DNA of 27,569 nt from assembly GCA_964570205.1 (NCBI GenBank), contig CAZMXI010000053.1, positions 1 to 27,569 on the forward strand, given 5' to 3'. This document shows, piece after piece, positions 8,741-15,604 of the stretch. The notes under the pieces were generated by a model. It did no database searches, was not told the DNA's origin, and saw only the letters and a program-made list of their open reading frames with translations. Source of the stretch: CAZMXI01 sp964570205 (GTDB taxonomy: Bacteria; Planctomycetota; Phycisphaerae; Tepidisphaerales; Tepidisphaeraceae). Position 1 is the first letter of the stretch, and each line of letters starts with the position of its first letter. A program made the translations under genes and the position numbers.

Positions 8741-9280
8741 CTACTGTGTCGGCGGCGTCGATGGCTGAGTCTTCGGAACGTCCACCAAAGCACCCTCCGC
8801 CGGCGTCTTCCCTTCACGGGGAGCCGTGTTGAGCGGGGCAACCTGGAAATGCCTGGCGGCGTTGCCAAGGAAGATGACCACCAGCAGGATAGCGAGGTTG
8901 AGGCGCATCCACATGACCGGGTTCTCCGGCGGCTGGCGGCCGCTGGTCAGCAGCATTGCAATCAGGATCGTAATCAGGCCGATCGCAATATGCGCGATGG
9001 CCCAGCGAACGACATACGAGGTGTAACCCTGGGCCCCCCACATGGGGTAGAGCGAAAGCGACCCGCTGACAATCAGCCCGATGGCGCTGATCCAGACCAC
9101 CCATCGCCAGACCAGCCGCGCGCGGGCGAAGACATACAGTTGCTGCTCCCGCTTGAGGTCTTCAATGGCCACCGGCAGCACCAGCTCGAAGAACAGGGTG
9201 CCGCCGACGATGAGGGTCATGCTCACAATGTGCACCCACCGGACCAGCGGGAAGAGGATGTCATATAGCCACTGAGCCAT
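8741..9280 (-). CDS. Four-helix membrane protein, CopD/PuuD-like (second of a tandem pair)
   Basis: This is a 179-residue protein starting at ATG 9280. The open frame extends upstream to 9586, but that part overlaps the preceding gene and lacks coding character. There are four hydrophobic helices: about 10-35 (LVRWVHIVSMTLIVGGTLFF), 55-78, 84-112 and 121-143. Histidine in the first helix (RWVH) and AHIAIG in the third are candidate metal or heme ligands. The pattern resembles CopD-like and urate-oxidase N-terminal (PuuD-like) membrane domains, but I cannot assign a reaction. The C-terminus (TPAEGALVDVPKTQPSTPPTQ) is a disordered hydrophilic tail. It follows its paralogue by 11 bases. Confidence 0.78.
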   Translation of the reverse strand: MAQWLYDILFPLVRWVHIVSMTLIVGGTLFFELVLPVAIEDLKREQQLYVFARARLVWRWVVWISAIGLIVSGSLSLYPMWGAQGYTSYVVRWAIAHIAIGLITILIAMLLTSGRQPPENPVMWMRLNLAILLVVIFLGNAARHFQVAPLNTAPREGKTPAEGALVDVPKTQPSTPPTQ

Positions 9281-9291
9281 GGGATACCTAT

Positions 9292-9804
9292 CTATTGCGG
9301 CGATCGCGGATTGGCAAGAGCGGGCGACGAATGGAAAACCTCGCGAAGAGTCTTGAGGGATGACGCCGCGGCAATCACCATCAGCAGCAGCGCCAGATTG
9401 ATCGTAATCCATCGCCGGCGGGGATGCTCTGCGCCCGAGAGCATCCACAACGATAATCCAAAAACCGCCCCGGCCAGCAGAAGGTGAAGGCCCCACAGGC
9501 CATGGAGAATCGCGGGATTCGCTCTGTACTGCGCAAAAAGGCGTACAGAGTTGTACACGCCGCTGAGCAGCAGCAATGCGATGCACGCGTGGACGACATG
9601 CTTGAACGCGCGGCGGCAGTCGCGCATCGCCTGATCGCGCGTGGCGTGGTCCATCCGCGAAAGTCCGCGCTGCAGAACGATCCTCTGGTAGAAGACCCCT
9701 CCGACCACGATGGCGGCCGCGCTGATGTGAATCCAGCGCGCAAGCAAAACCAGCGTGGTTTCACCGCTGAGCCGATCGACGGCGGCAAGCATGTCGAAGA
9801 ACAT
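9292..9804 (-). CDS. Four-helix membrane protein, CopD/PuuD-like (first of a tandem pair)
   Basis: This is a 170-residue protein. ATG 9804 is chosen because GGAAGGA (9811-9817) lies 6 bases upstream; a longer frame begins at 9837. Its helices are ARWIHISAAAIVVGGVFYQR, the segment with HVVHACIALLLLSGVYNSV, LHGLWGLHLLLAGAVFGLSLW, and WITINLALLLMVIAAASSL. The first helix shares the RW-[IV]-HI...VGG pattern with the following gene, so the pair probably arose by duplication. Several histidines (WIH, HVVH, LHGLWGLH) could bind heme or copper; this is inference. It begins a small membrane-protein operon that continues into arfB. Confidence 0.78.
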   Translation of the reverse strand: MFFDMLAAVDRLSGETTLVLLARWIHISAAAIVVGGVFYQRIVLQRGLSRMDHATRDQAMRDCRRAFKHVVHACIALLLLSGVYNSVRLFAQYRANPAILHGLWGLHLLLAGAVFGLSLWMLSGAEHPRRRWITINLALLLMVIAAASSLKTLREVFHSSPALANPRSPQ

Positions 9805-9974
9805 GGCCGATCCTTCCCGCAGTACGACGCCGCCCATAGGCTAATGCAAATCGCCTGTCCACGGAAGTGGTGCCCCGCCGAGCATGGCACGGGTCCGTTC
9901 AGTCGCACGGTCAGGGTTCCGCCGGGTCAGGCAAAGAAGGCCGCCGCCCCGCCGCAACTACCTGCAAGCCGACA

Positions 9975-10622
9975 TCATGCCTGCGGCCGACCGCCCGGAG
10001 CCAAGCCTAATGCCGCCTCTGCCACAACAGGTATCATCAACACACGCAGCCGAGCAAGTGCCCTGCCCCTGTGACTGATTCGATGTTTCTGATCGCTCGG
10101 CAGCTCGGCCGCGGTTTGAGCAAGCTCACTCACGAGGAAAAGCGGATCATATCCGAAACCATTCGATCCGCGCGGAGCCTGGATGATCCTGCCCTCCACG
10201 GTATCTCGGACAGTGAGGATGATGCGGCCCTTTGGATCGGCCAGCGCCAGGACGCAGACGAACCGTGCGTTTCGCTGGGCATCGGGCACATGGGCGATTT
10301 GGCTCAGAAGCAGCGCGTTGTTGGCCGCATCACCTTTGCCGGCCTGGTGCATCTCCGCCCAGCGGGCACTGTGAACACCCGGCCTGCCCTTCAACGCATC
10401 AACCTCCAGCCCGCTGTCATCAGCAACGGTCCACATGTTCAGCCGGGTGGCGTAGTACCCAGCCTTGAGACAGGCATTGTCGCGAAAAGTGTGTCCGGTC
10501 TCGTCGGCCGCCGGAAGGTCGCGGTGGGCCGACAGGTCATCCCACTGCAACCGGTCGCCGCCAAGCATCTCGCGGAACTCGCGGATCTTGCCGGGATTGG
10601 TCGTCGCGATGAGCAGTCGCAC
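9975..10622 (-). CDS. rdgB: XTP/dITP diphosphatase (Ham1/RdgB)
   Basis: This is a 215-residue enzyme that hydrolyses ITP, dITP and XTP to monophosphates, removing deaminated purine nucleotides from the pool. I start at GTG 10622, which gives the family N-terminus (xRLLIATTNPGKIREF) and has GGGGAG (10629-10634) 6 bases upstream; a longer frame begins at TTG 10637. Motifs include the substrate loop TTNPGK (7-12), ADDSGLEVDAL with catalytic D69 (67-77), GRPGVHSARWA, GFGYDPLF (155-162) and SHRGRAL (183-189). The start lies 4 bases after the stop of the lipoprotein gene, so translation may be coupled. rph is two genes upstream, and rph-rdgB adjacency is common in bacteria. Confidence 0.95.
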   Translation of the reverse strand: MRLLIATTNPGKIREFREMLGGDRLQWDDLSAHRDLPAADETGHTFRDNACLKAGYYATRLNMWTVADDSGLEVDALKGRPGVHSARWAEMHQAGKGDAANNALLLSQIAHVPDAQRNARFVCVLALADPKGRIILTVRDTVEGRIIQAPRGSNGFGYDPLFLVSELAQTAAELPSDQKHRISHRGRALARLRVLMIPVVAEAALGLAPGGRPQA

Positions 10623-10626
10623 GGCA

Positions 10627-11730
10627 TCACTCCCCAAGCGACCGCAGCTTGCCGCCGGTCGGCTTACGATCAGATGCGCCCCACGGATTCACCGGCGGCG
10701 GCGCGACCGCCGGCGGCTGAGCGATGGGCGCCCCCGCATTCGCCGGGGGCTGACCAGGAGTTGCATCATCCGAGGTCCCAATCGGATCGCGCCCCGCGCC
10801 ATCCACTCCCGGTATCCGCACGATGCGGCTGGGGCTGCGCACCCATCTCTCCTGTCCCGTCTGGGGGTTGCGCATCTTCCTGGCCTCAATGCCATTGAAA
10901 ATGGTGTAGGGGAATGCCTTCATCACGGCCATCAGCGACGCATCAACAATCTCAACCTTCTGCTGGATGACTTCGATCGGCCTCCCATCTGGTGTCATGC
11001 CGGCATTCGGCGCCATCGAGGGAGGCAGCGTCACCACGACCGAATTCGGATGCTGGGCAGTCCCCTCGGCCTGGACACGGACCGCGCTGTCAGGCCAAGT
11101 GCCCACGCACACCGAACTGGATGTGGGCCCATGGTAGTAGTAGGCGTCATGCCCCTGAGCCCGTGCCTCGCGAACCGCTTCAACCGCCTTCAACTTGCGA
11201 TCCGGATCATCCTTCAGGATGGCCACCTGGAGCGTGTAGAAGCCCTTGGCATTCACCAGATTCCATTCGGGCGGGGCGGCCGGATCAGCGCTCTCCAGGG
11301 CGACGTGAATCGCCTGGGGAAACATGCGCTGAGCGGTGCGGGAATCGACCAGGGCGCGGATCCTCCTGCGGTCTTCGGCAGCGCGTGCCGCTTCCCGGGC
11401 ATCGATCTTGTCGTCAATCGCCTTATAGAAGCCGTAGTACAGCGTCGTGTGATTGGCACTGCGAACGATATACCAGTCTTTCAAGCCGCTTGCGCCTGCC
11501 AGGCTGTTCTTCAGCGACCTGGCGAACTCGGCATGGTTCTGCATGCCCAGTGAAGCGCATAGAATCGTCCACCGGGCATCTTTGGGGATAGTCGGCATAT
11601 CCGGCAGCGTGCTGCCACCGCCGGTCGCCTGGGCATTACCGCCGGTGTTGCCCGCGGGCGCGGGCTTTGTAGCGCATGACACGCCAAAACTGAGCATCAG
11701 CAGGCTGCCGGCGATGGTGTGAATTCTCAT
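10627..11730 (-). CDS. Putative lipoprotein with two SPOR-like halves
   Basis: This is a 367-residue protein of unrecognised specific function. The N-terminus has a hydrophobic segment ending GVSC (C19), an imperfect lipobox, followed by a Gly/Pro/Ala-rich linker. Two related segments follow: about 52-103 (RWTILCASL... WYIVRSANHTTLYYGFY) and about 162-213 (FYTLQVAIL... AYYYHGPTSSSVCVGTW). Each has the strand-helix-strand pattern of SPOR-type repeats, which bind denuded peptidoglycan; that assignment is inference from pattern only. The C-terminal 60 residues are proline-rich and disordered. GAGGA (11736-11740) precedes the ATG by 5 bases. It sits between rph and rdgB and its stop almost touches the rdgB start. 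Confidence 0.75.
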   Translation of the reverse strand: MRIHTIAGSLLMLSFGVSCATKPAPAGNTGGNAQATGGGSTLPDMPTIPKDARWTILCASLGMQNHAEFARSLKNSLAGASGLKDWYIVRSANHTTLYYGFYKAIDDKIDAREAARAAEDRRRIRALVDSRTAQRMFPQAIHVALESADPAAPPEWNLVNAKGFYTLQVAILKDDPDRKLKAVEAVREARAQGHDAYYYHGPTSSSVCVGTWPDSAVRVQAEGTAQHPNSVVVTLPPSMAPNAGMTPDGRPIEVIQQKVEIVDASLMAVMKAFPYTIFNGIEARKMRNPQTGQERWVRSPSRIVRIPGVDGAGRDPIGTSDDATPGQPPANAGAPIAQPPAVAPPPVNPWGASDRKPTGGKLRSLGE

Positions 11731-11781
11731 GGGTGTCCTCTAGTCAAGGCGTTCAGCAGGAGCCGCATTATAACAGGAAGT

Positions 11782-12564
11782 TCATACGCCTGTCGCCAGG
11801 GCCTCGTTCTGCCTCGCCATGATCCTCCGGCATCCGGCTACGGCCAGATCCAGCATCCGATCCATCTGGGCACGGTCAAATCCCTCGCCATTCTCGGCCG
11901 ACGCCTGAAGCTCGGCGAATTTTCCACCGGCCGTGCAGGCGACGTTCATGTCCACCTGCGCACGGCTGTCGTCATGATAATCCAAGTCCAGCAACACCTT
12001 GCCGTCGACGATGCCCACGCTCACGGCCGCCAGTTGATCGACGATCGCCTTGGCCGGCGCATAGTTGGCTGGGTCATACCGCGCCAGCCCCCTGCCCGCG
12101 AATCGCCCAGGCGACGGCGGAACCTCCGCCGGCAGTTTGGCTACCGCATCCACCAGCGCCACATAGGCCGCCGATATGGATGCCACCCGCGTCCCCCCAT
12201 CCGCCTGCAGCACCTGGCAATCCAGCGCGATCGTGTGCGGCCCAAGCTTCGTCAGGTCGATCGCGGCCCGCAGCGACCGCCCGATGATCCGCTGAATCTC
12301 CGTCCCGCGCGAATCCGTGTGCCCAATCTTCGGCCATGGCTTCCGCTGCGGCGTCGATGCCGGCAGCATGACGTATTCTGCCGTCACCCACCCGCCCGGC
12401 CGGTCATCGGCGAACCACGGCGGCACCTCCGCCGAAACCGCCGCCGTGCAAAGCACGATTGTCTTGCCCTGTTCCCAAAGCACCGACCCCGCAGGCGTCT
12501 GGGTAAACCGCCGCGTGATCCTGATCGGACGAAGCTGGTCGTCGGCCCTGCTGTCGATTCGCAT
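11782..12564 (-). CDS. rph: Ribonuclease PH
   Basis: This is a 260-residue phosphorolytic 3'-5' exoribonuclease that trims tRNA 3' ends, with inorganic phosphate as co-substrate. The frame is open up to 12723, but the family N-terminus (MRIDSRADDQLRPIRI) begins at ATG 12564; the upstream stretch has no RNase PH similarity. Diagnostic segments are GKTIVLCTAAV (33-43), SRGTEIQRIIGRSLRA (85-100), and ADGGTR (121-126), whose arginine and glycines bind phosphate. The C-terminal part, LDLDYHDDSRAQVDMNV, is the conserved acidic metal site. It is slightly longer than the usual 240-250 residues. It heads the minus-strand run and is divergent from the VPLPA-CTERM gene across about 250 bases. Confidence 0.95.
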   Translation of the reverse strand: MRIDSRADDQLRPIRITRRFTQTPAGSVLWEQGKTIVLCTAAVSAEVPPWFADDRPGGWVTAEYVMLPASTPQRKPWPKIGHTDSRGTEIQRIIGRSLRAAIDLTKLGPHTIALDCQVLQADGGTRVASISAAYVALVDAVAKLPAEVPPSPGRFAGRGLARYDPANYAPAKAIVDQLAAVSVGIVDGKVLLDLDYHDDSRAQVDMNVACTAGGKFAELQASAENGEGFDRAQMDRMLDLAVAGCRRIMARQNEALATGV

Positions 12565-12673
12565 GCCTGCAATATACCGATCGCTCGCGATGATTGCCCA
12601 TCCTTCGGGGGAGGAGCAGGGCAAGGTAGAACCCTGGTCTTGAAACAGAGCAGAAAGCACGAAAGTGGCCGGT

Positions 12674-12698
12674 ATATCGCAGCGTTTTAATGCGATAT
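12674..12698. promoter_or_regulatory. Operator-like inverted repeat between rph and the VPLPA-CTERM gene
   Basis: ATATCGCA (12674-12681) and TGCGATAT (12691-12698) are perfect 8-bp inverted arms separated by 9 AT-rich bases. The site lies 14 bases upstream of the proposed -35 of the VPLPA-CTERM gene and in the upstream region of rph. Size and spacing suit a dimeric regulator. No regulator is named by the sequence. Confidence 0.45.
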
Positions 12699-12711
12699 CT
12701 GGATTTCTGGT

Positions 12712-12739
12712 TTGCGTGACCAACTTATCGAGGTATATT
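12712..12739 (+). promoter_or_regulatory. Sigma-70-type promoter of the VPLPA-CTERM gene
   Basis: A -35 TTGCGT (12712-12717) and -10 TATATT (12734-12739) are 16 bases apart in an AT-rich patch of otherwise GC-rich DNA. Transcription would start near 12746, giving a leader of about 73 bases that contains the hairpin at 12751-12769. Confidence 0.45.
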
Positions 12740-12750
12740 TGTTTATTACT

Positions 12751-12769
12751 ACTTCAGTGGGTCTGAAGT
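12751..12769 (+). promoter_or_regulatory. 5' leader hairpin before the VPLPA-CTERM gene
   Basis: ACTTCAG (12751-12757) and CTGAAGT (12763-12769) form a 7-bp stem with loop TGGGT, followed by CTTTCTT. If transcription starts near 12746 the stem sits at the very 5' end of the mRNA, as in stabilising leader hairpins; weak attenuation is also possible. Confidence 0.4.
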
Positions 12770-12818
12770 CTTTCTTACTGCGTGAGATATTCCTGGCACT
12801 TTCGAGAGGAGACCTCGC

Positions 12819-13475
12819 ATGAAACGGTTGCAGGCAGTCATTGTCGGTGCCGCCATGCTGGCGATGGGATCGTCAGCTATGGCGGCCAGCGTTTTCTCGG
12901 ACGACTTCAACCGAAACGCGTTGAATCCGGATACATCGAATCCCCTGTGGGTAGGGAAGGATGGAACCGCATCATCGACGTCAGGCAAGATCGTTGACAA
13001 CGCGCTTGTTTTCACAACCGCGGCATCCGCAGGCGATGCCTTCTCCAGCCTGAGTAAGGCTTTCACGGCAACCGCAGGGCAATGGTACGAATTGACCTTC
13101 GACTATAAGGGCGTGGCTGGCAGCCCGTTGAGTGGCGGCTATATCGGCATGTCCGAGGGCACGCCTGGGAACCATAACTGGTTGGCTGGCACCGGGCCCG
13201 CTTCCTTGGGCGGGAGTCTGGCCCTGGTTGTCCTGCCATCCAGCACAGCCGCGCGGACCCTGGTCAGCGATGGCGATTGGCACTCGTATTCGATTTTGTT
13301 TAAGTCGAATTCTAACAAGAATTTGCGAGTGATGGTCGAAGACTTCGTCGCGCCCGGTGAGAATGCGTACTTTGACAACATCACCGTCACGGCCGTTCCG
13401 CTTCCGGCGGCGGTGTGGGGCGGACTGACCCTGATGGGCGGTATCGTAGCCAGTCGGCTGCGGCGCCGGGCATAG
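12819..13475 (+). CDS. VPLPA-CTERM sorted surface protein
   Basis: This is a 218-residue exported protein. AGGAG (12807-12811) is 7 bases before the ATG. A signal peptide (1-22, ending AMA-A) precedes a beta-rich domain (SVFSDDFNRNALN... YELTFDYKGV... WHSYSILFKSNSN... AYFDNITV), which has the look of a jelly-roll or laminin-G/CBM-like fold. The C-terminus is AVPLPAAVWGGLTLMGGIVASRLRRRA: the VPLPA motif, a transmembrane helix and a basic cluster. This is a variant of the PEP-CTERM sorting signal processed by exosortase-type enzymes. It is monocistronic, with its own promoter and a strong terminator, which suggests substantial expression. The ligand, if any, is unknown. Confidence 0.88.
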   Translation: MKRLQAVIVGAAMLAMGSSAMAASVFSDDFNRNALNPDTSNPLWVGKDGTASSTSGKIVDNALVFTTAASAGDAFSSLSKAFTATAGQWYELTFDYKGVAGSPLSGGYIGMSEGTPGNHNWLAGTGPASLGGSLALVVLPSSTAARTLVSDGDWHSYSILFKSNSNKNLRVMVEDFVAPGENAYFDNITVTAVPLPAAVWGGLTLMGGIVASRLRRRA

Positions 13476-13502
13476 CAGGAGACCATTCAATCCGTGAACA
13501 CC

Positions 13503-13532
13503 AGCCCCCCGGTTATACCGGGGGGCTTTTTT
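13503..13532 (+). terminator. Strong Rho-independent terminator of the VPLPA-CTERM gene
   Basis: AGCCCCCCGG (13503-13512) and CCGGGGGGCT (13518-13527) form a perfect 10-bp stem with loop TTATA, followed by six Ts (13527-13532). It lies 28 bases after the stop codon. Confidence 0.92.
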
Positions 13533-13556
13533 CGGGCGTGGCAACACAGGCAAGGA

Positions 13557-13610
13557 CGCATCAGCAGAGAACGGGGTGATTGTGATCCTGTCACCCGAAA
13601 CGCTGATGCG
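13557..13610. other. Nested stem-loop element, candidate structured RNA or 3' element
   Basis: The outer arms CGCATCAGC (13557-13565) and GCTGATGCG (13602-13610) pair perfectly over 9 bp. Inside them, CGGGGTGA (13572-13579) pairs with TCACCCG (13591-13597) with one bulged G. The stems are separated by an asymmetric internal loop (AGAGAA opposite AAAC) and capped by an 11-base loop. It lies between the terminator of the VPLPA-CTERM gene and the stop of the PDZ gene, and has no T run, so it is not a standard terminator on either strand. Confidence 0.45.
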
Positions 13611-13670
13611 GTGAAAGAATCAGCCTCCGCACAGCTTCACTCGCCCGAGGCGGGATCCAAGCAGCATCTT

Positions 13671-14156
13671 TCAGCGATTCTGTATCCCCTCTAACTGTTT
13701 TTGGATTGTGATCTTACGGTCATCCGGCTTCGCCTTGCCCTCCTGCGGCAGCACGATCTTCTCCTCGTTGCGCAGTACCGTCACTTTCCACGACCGCGTG
13801 TACGCCTGCAGCAGGAATTCCTTGGCCTCCCGGAAATCCATCTCCTTCATGTCCGGAGCGCCTTCGATCGCCACGATCCGGTCCCCAACCTTCAGTCCGT
13901 AGGCCTTCTCCATCGGGCCGTCGGCCATGACCGTCTTCACCTCAAGCCATCCCAGCTTGCCGCTGGCAGCGTTTATCCCATCCAGCGTGATCGAATCCTG
14001 CGCCCGAACCCCGTCGCTGTCCTGTCCGGCCCAACGATTCGCCTGCTCCCGGGCATCCTTCGTTTCCCGGGTCACTGTCGCCGCGTTTTCCGTGAATAGG
14101 TAGATTCCGATGAATACGGCAACCATCAATCCCGCCAGCCCTACGAGCGCACGCAT
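13671..14156 (-). CDS. Membrane-anchored PDZ-domain protein
   Basis: This is a 161-residue protein from ATG 14156, which has GAGG about 6 bases upstream in a purine-rich stretch. A GTG at 14207 would add 17 residues but lacks a ribosome-binding site. An N-terminal hydrophobic helix (MRALVGLAGLMVAVFIGIYLF) anchors the protein. A charged linker (TRETKDAREQANRWAGQDSDG) follows, then a PDZ domain (about 70-130) with the typical core GPMEKAYGLKVGDRIVAIEG and helix FREAKEFLLQAY. No protease domain is attached, so it may act as an adaptor recognising protein C-termini in the periplasm; this is inference. It lies 91 bases downstream of sdhC on the same strand. Confidence 0.8.
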   Translation of the reverse strand: MRALVGLAGLMVAVFIGIYLFTENAATVTRETKDAREQANRWAGQDSDGVRAQDSITLDGINAASGKLGWLEVKTVMADGPMEKAYGLKVGDRIVAIEGAPDMKEMDFREAKEFLLQAYTRSWKVTVLRNEEKIVLPQEGKAKPDDRKITIQKQLEGIQNR

Positions 14157-14247
14157 GATCCACCTCTGGTCTGGATTTCCTGGGTCGAACGCACTCGATT
14201 CTACCACCCCCCATGAGCCCCCGATACCAGAAGGCGCAAATCGTGTC

Positions 14248-14949
14248 TCAATGCCCCACAGCCACCCTCGCCGGATCGAGCAGTGTCCCGGCGAGCAACG
14301 CCGTCATACCCAGCACCATCGCCACCACAAACAGCCCCAGACACAGTAAACCCCATCGGCGCTGCGCCCCCGCGCTTACCGTCAGTCCCCACGATATCCC
14401 CGCCGTCCAGAAACCGTTGGCCAAGTGAAAACACCCCGCCAGGATGCCCACCGGATAGATAAACCATGCCACCCACCACCCCACATTCATATGGGTGTGG
14501 ACGGTCCGCGTGGCGTTGTGGGCGTCGAAACTCAACCTGCTCCCAAACAGCCCGTACTTGAGGGCCAGAACATGGAACAGGATGAAAAACACCAGGATGA
14601 CCGCGCTCACGCGCTGAGCCAAGTAATACCAGTTCTTCGCGTAAGGGTAGTTCGTGTTGTTCGGCTGCCCGGCCAGCGTGACCCAGATGCCGTATACCGC
14701 ATGAAAAATGAGCGGTATATAAATGAATGTCCACTCCACCGCCCACAGGAATGGAAGGCTATGTATCTTGCCGACCTGCACCTGGTAGACATCATTGGCC
14801 TGAACCAGCGTGGCATTGACGATCAGGTGAACGATTACGTAAAGCCCGAAGAGGATTCCGGTCAGCGAATGCAGCCGTCTCAACAGAAAATGCTCTCGGC
14901 CGCCCAGAAGCGGCACCGTCGTGTCCGGTATAACTGTCGCCATCGACAT
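14248..14949 (-). CDS. sdhC: Succinate dehydrogenase cytochrome b558 subunit
   Basis: This 233-residue, five-helix membrane anchor of succinate dehydrogenase/fumarate reductase (Bacillus type, diheme) passes electrons between the quinone pool and the flavoprotein/iron-sulfur subunits. ATG 14949 has AAAGGA (14957-14962) 7 bases upstream; the longer open frame to 15183 overlaps the promoter and is not coding. RRLHSLTG (24-31), PLIFHAVYG (79-87) and CFHLANGFWTAGISWGLTV (173-191) match the B. subtilis SdhC signatures. H41, H83, H126 and H175 correspond in pattern to its four heme-ligand histidines. The sdhA and sdhB genes that normally follow are absent here; a PDZ gene is next. Confidence 0.93.
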   Translation of the reverse strand: MSMATVIPDTTVPLLGGREHFLLRRLHSLTGILFGLYVIVHLIVNATLVQANDVYQVQVGKIHSLPFLWAVEWTFIYIPLIFHAVYGIWVTLAGQPNNTNYPYAKNWYYLAQRVSAVILVFFILFHVLALKYGLFGSRLSFDAHNATRTVHTHMNVGWWVAWFIYPVGILAGCFHLANGFWTAGISWGLTVSAGAQRRWGLLCLGLFVVAMVLGMTALLAGTLLDPARVAVGH

Positions 14950-14979
14950 CCTGGTGTCCTTTCCGCAACTGAGCCCCAC

Positions 14980-15009
14980 ATTATAGCGTCCGGTCGCACA
15001 ACGGCTCAA
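14980..15009 (-). promoter_or_regulatory. Sigma-70-type promoter of sdhC
   Basis: On the minus strand, -35 TTGAGC (15009-15004) and a perfect -10 TATAAT (14985-14980) are separated by 18 bases. Transcription would start near 14973, leaving a leader of about 24 bases with the AAAGGA ribosome-binding site. Confidence 0.7.
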
Positions 15010-15152
15010 ACCTGGCGCTCTGCGAGCCCTGATGCAATCGCACGGTGATGGTACCAGATCGTCGCGGGCTTCGCATCGCCTCAAACAATGACCGATAACC
15101 ACCGAATTGAGGCCAGGTTGGGAATCCTCCCGATCCCGCCATTGTCCCCATT

Positions 15153-15181
15153 TTGACGCCCTCGCGTCCGAATCGTATATC
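15153..15181 (+). promoter_or_regulatory. Sigma-70-type promoter of the small membrane protein at 15222
   Basis: TTGACG (15153-15158) and TATATC (15176-15181) are separated by the optimal 17 bases. Transcription would start near 15188. With the sdhC promoter it makes a divergent promoter region of about 270 bases. Confidence 0.6.
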
Positions 15182-15221
15182 ACCCCCTGGAGTTCGCCAG
15201 TGTTGTTGCAGTGAGGCGATT

Positions 15222-15527
15222 ATGGATCTGGAACTTACGCAGTACGATAACGATGCCGCACGGGGCTCTCCCAGGACCCTCACGGTACTGGTGTTCCTGG
15301 CAGCATTTGCGGTTATGACCAGTTATCTGGCGATCTACGCAGGCACCAATGCCCTTATTGCCGCTGACATGATGAAGGCGTGGCCAATCGAAGCCGACCC
15401 CCGACCCCGCTGGATGCTGAACGCTTTCGTGGTGGTGTTTTCGGTCGGCGCAGTGGGCGGATTGTTCTTCCGGTTCATTAGCAACCGCCAGCTTCGCCGA
15501 ATCGATGCCATGGCCGAAGCCGACTAA
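15222..15527 (+). CDS. Small two-helix membrane protein, unknown function
   Basis: This is a 101-residue protein that I do not recognise. ATG 15222 is preceded by GAGG (15213-15216) 5 bases upstream; the frame is open further upstream only into the promoter. Two hydrophobic helices are visible, about 20-41 (LTVLVFLAAFAVMTSYLAIYAG) and 64-86 (WMLNAFVVVFSVGAVGGLFF). The N-terminus and the C-terminus (RRIDAMAEAD) are charged and probably cytoplasmic. It is transcribed alone from a good promoter, divergent from sdhC, and ends at a hairpin shared with ricT. A link to respiration is possible from position only. Confidence 0.75.
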   Translation: MDLELTQYDNDAARGSPRTLTVLVFLAAFAVMTSYLAIYAGTNALIAADMMKAWPIEADPRPRWMLNAFVVVFSVGAVGGLFFRFISNRQLRRIDAMAEAD

Positions 15528-15553
15528 GGCCCCCAGAACTTCGCGCGCAGTGA

Positions 15554-15585
15554 GCAGGCCCGGGTGTATTCTTCCCCGGGCTTGC
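15554..15585. terminator. Bidirectional terminator between convergent genes
   Basis: GCAGGCCCGGG (15554-15564) pairs with CCCGGGCTTGC (15575-15585) over 11 bp including one G-U pair, with a 10-base loop. It sits in the 77-base gap between the stops of the small membrane protein (15527) and ricT (15605). T runs on either side are short, so efficiency is uncertain. Confidence 0.6.
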
Positions 15586-15604
15586 CTTTCAAATGGGCCA
15601 CAAT

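Noticed and set aside
12794..12815. Sigma-54-type promoter (TGGCAC) before the VPLPA-CTERM gene
   Set aside because: The -12 element TTGC is absent at the required spacing, and the position would leave no leader for the ribosome-binding site.
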